Positions 54,979-64,000 of a DNA stretch of 64,000 nt are shown in pieces. The notes under the pieces were generated by a model, which did no database searches, was not told where the DNA came from, and saw nothing but the letters and a program-made list of their open reading frames with translations. How positions within the stretch are numbered: position 1 is the first letter of the stretch; each line of letters starts with the position of its first letter. The translations under genes were made by a program, and so were the position numbers. This DNA comes from CAVPDG01 sp963702535 (GTDB taxonomy: Bacteria > Chloroflexota > Anaerolineae > Anaerolineales > UBA4823), in assembly GCA_963702535.1 (NCBI GenBank), contig CAVPDG010000022.1, forward strand, positions 206,683-270,682, in the 5' to 3' direction.

Positions 54979-56138
54979 ACCGTAGATACCTTTCCGATCG
55001 TGTCCTGGCGCTCAAGCCTTCCGGCATCCGCCGCTTTTTTGACATCGTCGCCACCATGCACGATGTCATTTCGCTTGGCATCGGCGAGCCGGATTTCAAG
55101 ACTCCGGAGAATATTTTGCAGGCTGGAGTCCAATCCCTCAACCGCGGCGAGACGCACTACACCTCCAACGCCGGGCGCCTGGAGCTGCGTCAGGCGCTTT
55201 CTGCCCACCTGGACCGTTCCTACGGCGTGACGTATGACCCCGAGGCGGAGTTCGTCGTCAGCGTGGGCGTTTCCGAGGCGCTCTACCTCACCATGACCGC
55301 CCTGCTCAACCCCGGCGATGAGGTCATCGTCCCCACCCCCTGCTTCGTCGCTTACCAGGCGGAGGTGGCGCTGGCGGGCGGCGTTCCGGTGGAGGTCGCC
55401 TGCCTCCCCGAAGATGGCTTCCAGCTCCGCCCACAAGCCATCCGCCTCGCCATCACCCCCCGCACCAAGGCGGTGCTGATCGGCTTCCCCAATAACCCTA
55501 CCGGCGTGGTCGCCGACCGCGCCACCCTGCTCGAGCTGGCGAGTATCGCCCGGGAGCACGACCTGGTGGTCATCTCCGACGAGCTCTACGACCAGCTCGT
55601 CTACGGCGTTCCGCACGTCTGCTTCCCCTCCCTGCCCGAGATGTGGCAGCGCACCATCCTGCTCGGCGGCTTCTCCAAAAACTACGCCATGACCGGCTGG
55701 CGCATCGGCTTCGCCGCCGCCCCGGCGGATATCTTGAAGGGCTTGCTGCGCGTCCACCAGTACACCATCATGTCTGCCCCCACCATGGCGCAGGACGCCG
55801 CCCTGGAAGCCCTGCGCGGCGGTCACGAAGCCGTAGAAGCCATGCGCCAGGAGTACAACCGCCGGCGCGAGCTGATCGTCGGCGGCTTGAACCAGCTCGG
55901 CTTGCCCACCGTCGAGCCGCGCGGCGCCTTCTATGCCTTCCCCAGCGTCGCCGCCACCGGCATGGATGCCGAGACCTTCGCCCAGAAGCTGCTCGACGAG
56001 CAGAAGGTGGCGGTCGTGCCCGGCACAGCCTTCGGTCCCGGCGGCGAGGGCTTCGTGCGTTGCTCCTACGCCACCGCCTACGAGAAGATCGAAGAAGCCC
56101 TCCACCGCCTCGAGCGTTTTATGCGCAAGTACGGATAA
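54975..56138 (+). CDS. Class I/II aspartate aminotransferase-family enzyme
   Basis: PLP aminotransferase of 387 residues (AspC/PatA branch). It has SLGIGEPDFKTPENI, HYTSNAGRLELRQALSAHLD, FPNNPTGVVADRATLLELA, the aspartate/tyrosine DELYDQLVYG, the PLP lysine in GGFSKNYAMTGWRIGFAAAP and the substrate arginine in VRCSYATAYEKIEEAL. Start TTG 54975 has AGGAGG seven bases upstream and overlaps the preceding stop. Aspartate, or an aromatic/keto acid partner, is the likely substrate. Confidence 0.92.
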   Translation: MNRRYLSDRVLALKPSGIRRFFDIVATMHDVISLGIGEPDFKTPENILQAGVQSLNRGETHYTSNAGRLELRQALSAHLDRSYGVTYDPEAEFVVSVGVSEALYLTMTALLNPGDEVIVPTPCFVAYQAEVALAGGVPVEVACLPEDGFQLRPQAIRLAITPRTKAVLIGFPNNPTGVVADRATLLELASIAREHDLVVISDELYDQLVYGVPHVCFPSLPEMWQRTILLGGFSKNYAMTGWRIGFAAAPADILKGLLRVHQYTIMSAPTMAQDAALEALRGGHEAVEAMRQEYNRRRELIVGGLNQLGLPTVEPRGAFYAFPSVAATGMDAETFAQKLLDEQKVAVVPGTAFGPGGEGFVRCSYATAYEKIEEALHRLERFMRKYG

Positions 56139-56147
56139 AAATGGTTG

Positions 56148-56177
56148 TGGATCAGCGAGCCATGGCTCGCTGATCCA
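56148..56177. repeat. 30-bp perfect palindrome
   Basis: A perfect palindrome whose left half is TGGATCAGCGAGCCA and right half TGGCTCGCTGATCCA, with no loop, eight bases before gatB. It may be an operator, a terminator hairpin, or part of a repeat family. Confidence 0.85.
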
Positions 56178-56184
56178 GCCTCCC

Positions 56185-57667
<1,483 letters not shown>

Positions 57668-57776
57668 TTTTTCATGTATCGTTTGTCACTTGACGGTTTC
57701 CCTGGCGTTTGTTACCGTTAAGACACAACGCGAGAATGACGAACCTTTTTGATCTTGAGATTGGGCAGCGAGAAGC

Positions 57777-57830
57777 CCGAAAAACGGGGTACAACGCCGG
57801 CTATAGCCGGCGTTGTACCCCGTTTTTCGG
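57777..57830. repeat. 54-base perfect palindrome
   Basis: Every base of 57777-57803 pairs with 57804-57830; the left half begins CCGAAAAACGGGGTACAACG and the centre is CTATAG. TTCTTTT follows on the plus strand. It lies between gatB and gdhA and is probably the gatB terminator, or a mobile palindromic unit. Confidence 0.88.
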
Positions 57831-57881
57831 TTCTTTTACACACCTTTGCAGATTGACCAAATCCGTATAGGAGAAGTTCAG

Positions 57882-59168
57882 ATGTCAGAAACAATCAACG
57901 CATTTCAGATGGCGCAGAGCCAGTTCGACCACGTTGCCGGGCAGCTCAACCTGGACCCCCAGGTGGCGGAGATCCTGCGCTGGCCCGCCCGCGAGTTCAA
58001 GTTCGAGATCCCCGTGCGCATGGACGATGGCTCGCTGCGCCTCTTCTTCGGCTACCGCGTCCAGCACAACGACGCCCGCGGACCCAACAAGGGCGGCATC
58101 CGCTTCCACCCCTCCGAGACGCTCGATACCGTGCGCGCCCTCGCCATGTGGATGACGTGGAAGTGCGCCGTCGCCGATATCCCCCTGGGCGGCGGCAAGG
58201 GCGGCGTGCCGGTTGACCCCGCCACCCTCACCATCCCCGAGAAGGAGCGCCTGTGCCGCGGCTGGGTGCAGCAGATGTGGCGCAATATCGGTCCCCGCCA
58301 GGACGTCCCCGCCCCCGACGTGGGCACCAATCCGCAGATGATGGGCTGGATGATGGACGAGTACTCCAAGCTCGTCGGGCATTACACCCCGGGCGTCATC
58401 ACCGGCAAGCCCCTCGGCGGCGGCGGCTCGCTCGGGCGCACCGAAGCCACCGGTTACGGCGTGATCTACACCGTGCGCGAGGCAATGAAGCACCTTAAGA
58501 TGGATTCAACCAAATCGGTTGCTGCCATCCAGGGCTTCGGCAACGTCTCGCAGTACGCCGCCATCGGCTTCAACGAGATCCTGGGCGGCAAGGTCGCCTG
58601 CGTCTCGTGCTGGGACCGCGACGACCGCGTCTCCTACACCTTCAGCCATCCCAAGGGCGTCGACGCCCGCTTCCTGCAGACCATCACCGATGGCTACGGC
58701 AGCGTCGACAAGAGCAAAGCCCGGGCTGCCGGCTATACCATCGAAGAAGGCGGCGCCTGGATCTCCAAGGAAGCCGACGTGCTCCTCCCCGGCGCCATCG
58801 AAGGTCAGGTCACGGGCGAGACCGTCAAGCTGCTCAACTCGCGCGTGCGCATCGTCGCCGAAGGCGCCAACGGTCCCACCACCCCCGAGGCTGACGAAGT
58901 GCTCAAGAAGAACAATGTCTTCGTCATCCCCGATTTCCTGTGCAACGCCGGCGGCGTCACCACCTCCTACTTCGAGGGCGTGCAGAACGACATGAACTTC
59001 TACTGGACGCGCGACGAGGTCCTGCAGCGCCTGGATACCAAGATGACCCAGGCGTTCCACGGCGTGCTCGAGATGTCTGAGAAGGAAAAGGTCTTCATGC
59101 GCGACGCCGCCTACATGGTCGCCATCGCCCGCGTCGTCAAAGCCATGGAGCTGCGCGGCTGGATTTAA
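57882..59168 (+). CDS. gdhA: Glu/Leu/Phe/Val-family dehydrogenase (glutamate dehydrogenase)
   Basis: Oxidative deaminase/reductive aminase of 428 residues. The family core RVQHNDARGPNKGGIRFHPS and ADIPLGGGKGGVPVDPATL carry the substrate lysine, with RQDVPAPDVGTNPQMMGWMM; the NAD(P) domain has SVAAIQGFGNVSQYAAIGFN and VAEGANGPTTPEADEVL. Length and motifs fit glutamate dehydrogenase better than leucine dehydrogenase. AGGAG is eight bases before ATG 57882. Confidence 0.93.
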   Translation: MSETINAFQMAQSQFDHVAGQLNLDPQVAEILRWPAREFKFEIPVRMDDGSLRLFFGYRVQHNDARGPNKGGIRFHPSETLDTVRALAMWMTWKCAVADIPLGGGKGGVPVDPATLTIPEKERLCRGWVQQMWRNIGPRQDVPAPDVGTNPQMMGWMMDEYSKLVGHYTPGVITGKPLGGGGSLGRTEATGYGVIYTVREAMKHLKMDSTKSVAAIQGFGNVSQYAAIGFNEILGGKVACVSCWDRDDRVSYTFSHPKGVDARFLQTITDGYGSVDKSKARAAGYTIEEGGAWISKEADVLLPGAIEGQVTGETVKLLNSRVRIVAEGANGPTTPEADEVLKKNNVFVIPDFLCNAGGVTTSYFEGVQNDMNFYWTRDEVLQRLDTKMTQAFHGVLEMSEKEKVFMRDAAYMVAIARVVKAMELRGWI

Positions 59169-59200
59169 GCTCTTCCGCTGCTAATTCATCTATACCCTGC

Positions 59201-59233
59201 AGGGGCGAGGCGCTACCGTCTCGCCCCTTTTTT
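59201..59233 (+). terminator. Rho-independent terminator of gdhA
   Basis: AGGGGCGAG pairs perfectly with CTCGCCCCT around a 10-base loop and is followed directly by a T6 run. Confidence 0.88.
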
Positions 59234-59478
59234 GATCTGCGCACTACCTCTTCAGGCGACGGTGCGAATAGTCGTTCTGAATTCTGTGTTATCGACCTGC
59301 ACGCTCAACCCATCCTTCTCGGTCAAGTCTGCCTGTTTTGGTACGGGGCGTGGCACATTTTCCCATCTCCGCAAGAATCGGGTGTCTTTTCTCCTCCTCC
59401 GCTCGTAAAATACCAACAATCTGCAGTTAAGATATCCAATTTACGCAGAACCCGGTAAAATGGAGGAGTTTTTACACC
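59234..59478. other. Intergenic region, no gene seen
   Basis: No coding frame with support, repeat or RNA fold is visible. The last 60 bases include an AAGATATCC tract, and GGAGGAG is placed 14 bases before the ATG of the AraC-Ogt gene. Confidence 0.6.
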
Positions 59479-60366
59479 ATGGACACACTCACCGTCGATA
59501 CCCGCCAGATGGCGGAAGATTACCAGCGCATCGAGCAGGCTATCCGCTACCTGGAGGCGCAGCATGCCAGCCAGCCCTCCCTGCGTGAGGTCGCCGAGAG
59601 CGTATCCCTCAGCGAGTACCACTTCCAGCGCCTCTTCACCCGCTGGGTGGGCATCAGCCCCAAGCGCTTCCTGCAGTACCTCACCAAGGAGCACGTCAAA
59701 GCCCTCCTGGCGCAGTCCAGCGACCTGCTGGCAGTCACCTACCAGGCGGGATTGTCCAGCCCGGGCAGGCTGCACGACCTGTTCGTCAACGCCGAGGCGG
59801 TCACGCCCGGCGAGTACAAGAACCGCGGCAAGGGGCTGGAGATCGCCTACGGCATCCACCCCACGCCCTTCGGCGAGTGCCTGCTGGCGGTCACCGGGCG
59901 AGGCGTCAGCAACCTGATCTTCCTGGCGGATGGCTCCCCGCAGGGCGCCATCGCCGAGCTGCGCCGCCGCTGGGGCAACGCCAGCCTGCAAGAGGACGCT
60001 TCGCGCACGCAAGCCGCCGCAGAGCAGGTCACCCAGGCTCTCCTGGGTGAGGCGGAGCTGCCCCTTGCCCTGCACCTGCGCGGCACCAACTTCCAGCTCA
60101 AGGTGTGGGAGGCGCTGCTGCGCATCCCCGAGGGGGCGCTGGTCTCCTACGACGAGCTTGCCGCCTGGATCGGCGATCCGGGCGCAGCCCGCGCCGTGGG
60201 CAACGCCGTGGGGTGCAACCCCATCCCGCTGCTCATCCCCTGCCACCGCGTGGTGCGCAAGAGCGGCGATTTCGGCGGCTACCGCTGGGGGCTGCCGCGC
60301 AAGAAAGCCATCCTCGGCTGGGAGATGGCGCGCACGAGCCAGGTGGTGGAATGGACCGCCGCCTGA
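59479..60366 (+). CDS. AraC-type regulator fused to O6-methylguanine-DNA methyltransferase
   Basis: Ada-like protein of 295 residues. Residues about 15-110 are an AraC helix-turn-helix pair (SVSLSEYHFQRLFTRWVGIS, PKRFLQYLTKEHVKALLAQS); residues about 125-290 are the suicide alkyltransferase with LRGTNFQLKVWEALLRIPEG, ISYDELA-type loop and the acceptor cysteine in LIPCHRVVRKSGDFGGYRWG. The N-terminal phosphotriester-repair domain of E. coli Ada (Cys38 type) is absent. The stop lies 16 bases inside the next gene. Confidence 0.92.
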   Translation: MDTLTVDTRQMAEDYQRIEQAIRYLEAQHASQPSLREVAESVSLSEYHFQRLFTRWVGISPKRFLQYLTKEHVKALLAQSSDLLAVTYQAGLSSPGRLHDLFVNAEAVTPGEYKNRGKGLEIAYGIHPTPFGECLLAVTGRGVSNLIFLADGSPQGAIAELRRRWGNASLQEDASRTQAAAEQVTQALLGEAELPLALHLRGTNFQLKVWEALLRIPEGALVSYDELAAWIGDPGAARAVGNAVGCNPIPLLIPCHRVVRKSGDFGGYRWGLPRKKAILGWEMARTSQVVEWTAA

Positions 60367-61298
60367 AGATCTGGGTGGCTTTGCTGGCGGTCTACATCGT
60401 CTGGGGCTCCACTTACCTGGCGATCCGCTTTGCGGTGCAGACCATCCCGCCCTTCCTGATGGTAGCCACGCGCTTCCTGGTCGCCGGGGCGATCCTCTTC
60501 GCCTGGCGGCGCCTGCGCCACGACCCGTCCCCCACGCCGCGCCAGTGGCTTTCCGCAGCCATCGTCGGCGTCTTGCTCCTGGTGTTGGGCAACGGCAGCG
60601 TGGTGTGGGCTGAGCAGTACGTGCCCTCCGGCGTTACCGCCCTCATCGTCGGCACTGCCCCGCTCTTCATGGTGCTCATCGACGCCCTGCGCCCGGGCGG
60701 CGGGTTGCCGGACGCTCGCACTACATTCGGCGTCCTGCTCGGCTTTGGCGGCATCGTCATCCTCATCGACCCGGCGGGCCTCTCCGCCAACCCCGACCGC
60801 CTTTTCGTCATCGGTTTGGCTGTGCTCTTCCTGGCGACCTTCTTCTGGGCGCTCGGCTCGCTCTACAGCCGCAAGGCGAAGCTGCCTTCATCGCCCTTGC
60901 TCGGCACCGGCATGGAGATGCTGGTCGGCGGCATGGTCTTGCTGGGCATTGCTACCTTTACCGGGGAATGGCGCCAGCTCGACCTGGCGGCCGTCTCGCT
61001 ACGCTCCTGGTTCGGGCTGGTGTACCTGATCGTCTTCGGCGCATTGATTGGCTTCGTGGCTTACACCTGGCTGCTGCGCTCCGCTCCCACGCCGCTGGTC
61101 TCCACCTACGCCTATGTCAACCCCCTGATCGCCATCTTCCTGGGAACCTGGCTGGGGCAGGAGAGCCTCACCCCGCGTATCCTGCTCGCTGCGCTGGTGA
61201 TCGTTGCCGCAGTGATCATCATCAACAGCAACCGCGCCCGGGCAACCCGAAAAGCGTCCCTGCCCGTACATGCCCCGGTTGTCGAAGAGGAAGGTTAG
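60351..61298 (+). CDS. EamA/DMT-family transporter
   Basis: Ten-helix drug/metabolite transporter of 315 residues, formed by two EamA repeats. MDRRLKIWVALLAVYIVWGS with TYLAIRFAVQTIPPFLMVAT opens the first; VWAEQYVPSGVTALIVGTAP is the family loop; the second ends STYAYVNPLIAIFLGTWLGQ. It resembles the YedA amino-acid/metabolite efflux group. The start overlaps the Ogt-type gene, so the two are cotranscribed. Substrate unknown. Confidence 0.9.
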   Translation: MDRRLKIWVALLAVYIVWGSTYLAIRFAVQTIPPFLMVATRFLVAGAILFAWRRLRHDPSPTPRQWLSAAIVGVLLLVLGNGSVVWAEQYVPSGVTALIVGTAPLFMVLIDALRPGGGLPDARTTFGVLLGFGGIVILIDPAGLSANPDRLFVIGLAVLFLATFFWALGSLYSRKAKLPSSPLLGTGMEMLVGGMVLLGIATFTGEWRQLDLAAVSLRSWFGLVYLIVFGALIGFVAYTWLLRSAPTPLVSTYAYVNPLIAIFLGTWLGQESLTPRILLAALVIVAAVIIINSNRARATRKASLPVHAPVVEEEG

Positions 61299-61353
61299 TC
61301 GCAGGGTGCAATTCCGGGCAAGCCACACAAAAAACGGCACATAACTCCCCAGC

Positions 61354-62367
61354 TCAGGGGCGGCCCGCCTCGCCTGGCTTCCAGCTTGCGTGGATGCTCT
61401 GGATGCAGCCCGCTTCCCAGGCGCGCTGGAACGCCGCCGTCACGTCCGGGTCGAAGCTCGTCCGGGCGCAGCGCAGCACCTCCGCCAGCCCGTCTTCCAG
61501 GCTGCGAGCGCGGTGGTAGGGCAGGTCGCTGGTCATGGCGTCAAAGCTGTCCGCCACGGCGACGATGCGCGCCCCGGGCGGGATGCGGTGCTCATTCAGC
61601 CGGTCGGGGTAGCCGTTCCCGTCCCAGCGCTCGTGATGGTGGCGGATCACCGGCACCGCCGGCAGCAGGAAGGGGATCTCTTTCACCATCTCCGCCCCGG
61701 TGATCGGGTGCTTTTTGATCAGCAGCCATTCCTGCGAGTCTAACGCCCCCGGTTTGAACAGCAGGCTCTCGCGGATGATGATCTTGCCGATGTCGTGCAG
61801 GATGGCGCCCAGGCGCAATTGCTCGAGCTGGCGCCCTTGCCAGCCGATCTGCTCGGCGATCGCCGTGGCGTAGCCGGTGACACGCTCCACGTGCCCCCGC
61901 GTTGCCGCATTGCGCTCGTCGATGGCGTTTGCCAGCATGGTCAGGCTGGTTTCGTAAGCCTGGCGTAGCTGCACCACCTGTAGTTGTTGGGAGCGTTCCA
62001 GGCGGGCGCGCACCGTGGTCAGCAGCTCATCGCGCGACAGGGGCTTCACCAGGTAATCTTCCACGCCCAGGGTCTTGCCAGCGATCACCTCCGCCTGCTC
62101 GCCGTGGGCGGTCAGGAAGATGAAGGGGATGGTCACCCAGTCTGGGCGGGCGCGCACACGATTGAAGAACGTGTACCCGTCCATGGCGGGCATGCTGATA
62201 TCCGAGATGATCATGTCCGGGCTGACCATCTTCATCGTATCCAGCGCTTCCTGCCCGTTAGCGGCGGTCAGCACGGTATAGCCGGCGCCTATCAGGATCT
62301 CACGCATACCTTCCCGCAAGGGGTGGTTGTCTTCCACGACCAGAAGGGTGTCTGCTTGTTTTTCCAT
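61354..62367 (-). CDS. Response regulator with HD-GYP output domain
   Basis: A 337-residue cytoplasmic two-component protein. The receiver domain has the acidic pair VVEDN, the phospho-acceptor in DMIISDISMPAMDGYTF and the lysine in VKPLSRDEL. After a short coiled linker comes an HD-GYP phosphodiesterase: GHVERVTGYATAIAEQIGW, HDIGKIIIRESLL, HPITGAEMV and HHHERWDGNGYPDRL, all metal ligands present, so it should break cyclic-di-GMP. No sensor kinase is adjacent. Confidence 0.94.
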   Translation of the reverse strand: MEKQADTLLVVEDNHPLREGMREILIGAGYTVLTAANGQEALDTMKMVSPDMIISDISMPAMDGYTFFNRVRARPDWVTIPFIFLTAHGEQAEVIAGKTLGVEDYLVKPLSRDELLTTVRARLERSQQLQVVQLRQAYETSLTMLANAIDERNAATRGHVERVTGYATAIAEQIGWQGRQLEQLRLGAILHDIGKIIIRESLLFKPGALDSQEWLLIKKHPITGAEMVKEIPFLLPAVPVIRHHHERWDGNGYPDRLNEHRIPPGARIVAVADSFDAMTSDLPYHRARSLEDGLAEVLRCARTSFDPDVTAAFQRAWEAGCIQSIHASWKPGEAGRP

Positions 62368-62403
62368 GAAGCCTCGCTGCTATCCAGACCCGCTGCGCTA
62401 AAG

Positions 62404-63414
62404 CTACTCGTAATCCAGTTCCGCCAGCGATGGTACGCCTCCGGCTGATGTAGCCGCACGCACGCCGCGCACAATAGCCTGGGCGAACACCTCCGCCGCG
62501 TATGCTCCGATGATGTTGACGTCTGCTCGCCGCCTGCCGGTGGATAGGGCGAAGATGGTGTCGCCGTCCAGCATGGTATGCGCCGGGCGAATGGCGCGCG
62601 CCACGCCGTCCTGCGCCATCTGGGCGACCTTGTTGGCGCCTTCCTTGCTCAGCGCGGCGTTGGTAGCCACCACACCGATCACCGTATTCTCGCGGCTGGC
62701 GAAGCCCATGGCGGTGCGCCCGATCAGGGTGCCCATCACCTGCAGGCTGTCTGCAAACAGCCCTGGAGCGCCCACTTGCAGCGGACCTTTTTGCAGCGAG
62801 CGCGCCCCGGCGATGATCTTCCCGCTCGCCGGGTCGATCACATCGCCGAAAACGTTGACTGCCGCGATGGCGCCGACGAAGACGCCGCGCCCCAGGCGTA
62901 CCGCAGCGCTGCCGATGCCGCCCTTAACCGCTTGCCCCATGCCCAGGATCTTGCCCACGCTACAGCCTGTTCCCGCGCCCACGCTGCCCTCAGCCGGTGG
63001 ATCTGTGCTGGCGTTCAGGCATGCCTGGTAGCCCATTTCAATCCCCGGTCGCACATCCGCCCGTCCGATGCCCAGGTCGAAGAGGATGGCTGCCGGGACG
63101 ATGGGCACACGCGCCACACGCACGTTGAAGCCCACGCCGCGCTCCTCAAGGTAGCGCACCACGCCCCCGGCAGCGTCCAGCCCGAAAGCCGAGCCGCCTG
63201 AGAGCAGCACGGCGTGTACGTGCTCCACCAGGTGCATGGGGTGCAGGGCGTCGGTCTCGCGCGTGCCGGGCGCCCCGCCGCGCTGGTCCACGCCGCCCAC
63301 CGCTCCCCCCTCGCACAAGACGACCGTGCAGCCGGTGATGGCTTCGTTATCCTGGGCGTGCCCGATGCGGATGCCGGGTACGTCGCTGATGGTGTACGTG
63401 TGATGGACAGGCAT
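62404..63414 (-). CDS. P1-family peptidase (DmpA/L-aminopeptidase-like)
   Basis: Self-processing Ntn-type hydrolase of 336 residues, of the DmpA/BapA and S58 family. Visible are DVPGIRIGHAQDNEAITGCT, LLSGGSAFGLDAAGGVVRYL, EGSVGAGTGCSVGKILG and the nucleophile region NVIG-type strand (ENTVIGVVATNAALSKEGAN). Cleavage would be before the threonine/serine in that stretch. Substrates are small peptides, beta-peptides or D-amino-acid esters. It stands alone between the response regulator and the HAD gene. Confidence 0.85.
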   Translation of the reverse strand: MPVHHTYTISDVPGIRIGHAQDNEAITGCTVVLCEGGAVGGVDQRGGAPGTRETDALHPMHLVEHVHAVLLSGGSAFGLDAAGGVVRYLEERGVGFNVRVARVPIVPAAILFDLGIGRADVRPGIEMGYQACLNASTDPPAEGSVGAGTGCSVGKILGMGQAVKGGIGSAAVRLGRGVFVGAIAAVNVFGDVIDPASGKIIAGARSLQKGPLQVGAPGLFADSLQVMGTLIGRTAMGFASRENTVIGVVATNAALSKEGANKVAQMAQDGVARAIRPAHTMLDGDTIFALSTGRRRADVNIIGAYAAEVFAQAIVRGVRAATSAGGVPSLAELDYE

Positions 63415-63504
63415 GGAAAGTTGCTCCTCCGCCGGTCGGCGGTCAGGCTGCTGTCATTATAACCAGGATTGAAAAGCGGGCAAATTACGCTTTTGTTAAC
63501 ACCC

Positions 63505-64000
63505 TCAGCAGCGGATGCCGGATTGCTCCAGTTCCGTCTTGAGCTGCAGCGGCGATTGGAAGTGGATCGTCCGGCAGCCCAGCTCTTGCGCCACACGGAT
63601 ATTAGGCGCAGAATCGTCGATCAGCAGGCACTCGCCGGCAGGGTACCCGATCTGCTGGAAGGTGAGCGCAAAGATGCGCGGGTCGGGCTTCACCATGCCG
63701 ACGCTGCCGGAGAGGATAATGTCGTCAAACCAGTTCAGGAACTCGTAGCGAGGGCGGATCAGGAGAAACTTTTCCTCAGACCAGTTGTTCAGCGCGTAGA
63801 GCGGATACCCTGCCGCGCGCAGCGCTTTCAGGATATCAACCGTTTCCCAGATGGGACCACCGAGCGATTGTTCCCAATCGCGGTCGTAGAGGCGGATCAG
63901 CTCGCAGTACTGCGGGTAGCGGGCGCAGTGCTCCTCTACTGCGGCAGAAAATCGGCGCCCTTGATCCTGGTGAATGTTCCATTCTGTAAAATGGATCTGC
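63505..64000 (-). CDS. HAD-family hydrolase, C-terminal part
   Basis: The minus-strand frame stays open from 63505 to the window edge, giving 165 codons without a start, so the N-terminal DxD motif lies outside. Visible are WETVDILKALRAAGYPLYAL, motif II LNNWS, motif III lysine in GMVKPDPRIF and motif IV LLIDDSAPNIRVAQELG. Together with EKFLLIRPRYEFLNWFDD this fits a haloacid-dehalogenase-like phosphatase of the YihX/HAD-IA type. Substrate unknown. Confidence 0.88.
   Translation of the reverse strand, partial: QIHFTEWNIHQDQGRRFSAAVEEHCARYPQYCELIRLYDRDWEQSLGGPIWETVDILKALRAAGYPLYALNNWSEEKFLLIRPRYEFLNWFDDIILSGSVGMVKPDPRIFALTFQQIGYPAGECLLIDDSAPNIRVAQELGCRTIHFQSPLQLKTELEQSGIRC

Overview
The window is a GC-rich bacterial chromosome segment, densely packed with genes on both strands. 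The gene set suggests a member of the Chloroflexota, most likely class Anaerolineae: two M3-family oligoendopeptidases, a ycf45-type R3H ATPase next to tmk, SpoVS in an otherwise non-sporulation context, PdxS/PdxT, a GatCAB amidotransferase, an LCP-family protein, and many TATAAT boxes directly before genes. This placement is an inference from gene content; no rRNA is present. A perfect parS site (17159-17174) suggests the segment lies near the chromosomal origin. About a third of the protein genes are broken by single-base frameshifts, several inside C or G homopolymers (9484-9490, 22631-22636, 32280-32286), so most breaks are probably sequencing or assembly errors in intact genes and are annotated as whole genes.

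Layout. 1-8.6 kb: regulator fragment, MFS transporter, OsmC protein, glgC, tRNA-Leu(CAA), ychF, pepF, a DAK2-like protein, ssb and a PfkB sugar kinase. 8.8-15.3 kb: a one-strand cluster of class III aminotransferase, amino-acid ABC transporter (lipoprotein, permease-ATPase in one frame, second permease), ornithine cyclodeaminase-family enzyme and octopine/nopaline-dehydrogenase-family enzyme, which together look like an uptake and breakdown pathway for a basic amino acid or opine. 15.4-20 kb: deoxynucleoside kinase, nucleotidyltransferase-like protein, parS, CPBP protease, and a GntR-slipin-DUF4177 operon with an unusual 8-bp-periodic promoter array. 20-30 kb: pdxST, an acyltransferase-like protein, ycf45-like ATPase, tmk, GHMP kinase, ADP-ribosylglycohydrolase, FmdB-type zinc ribbon, gmk, rhomboid protease, galE. 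30-40 kb: small conserved proteins, M23-like peptidase, SDR, MFS exporter, ABC-F ATPase, LCP protein, recD2.

40-42.4 kb holds the most unusual locus: a KAP P-loop NTPase fused to a C-terminal formylglycine-generating-enzyme-like (C-type-lectin fold) domain. Its last part has the layout expected of the variable region of a diversity-generating retroelement target, and the gene is bracketed by two inverted copies of a 62-bp palindromic repeat. No reverse transcriptase or template repeat is in the window, so any retroelement would have to act from elsewhere.

42.4-64 kb: TspO/MBR-like and DUF1295 membrane proteins, two paired single-pass proteins, two class V aminotransferases, spoVS, an esterase, gatC-gatA, a second M3 peptidase, an O-methyltransferase, a sugar nucleotidyltransferase, a small protein, an aspartate aminotransferase, gatB, glutamate dehydrogenase, an AraC-Ogt fusion, an EamA transporter, an HD-GYP response regulator, a P1 peptidase and a HAD hydrolase cut by the window end. 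Several intergenic gaps contain very long, near-perfect palindromes (37607-37658, 49381-49431, 56148-56177, 57777-57830), and a dispersed 31-bp hairpin occurs 24-30 bases upstream of two unrelated genes (18198, 47740).
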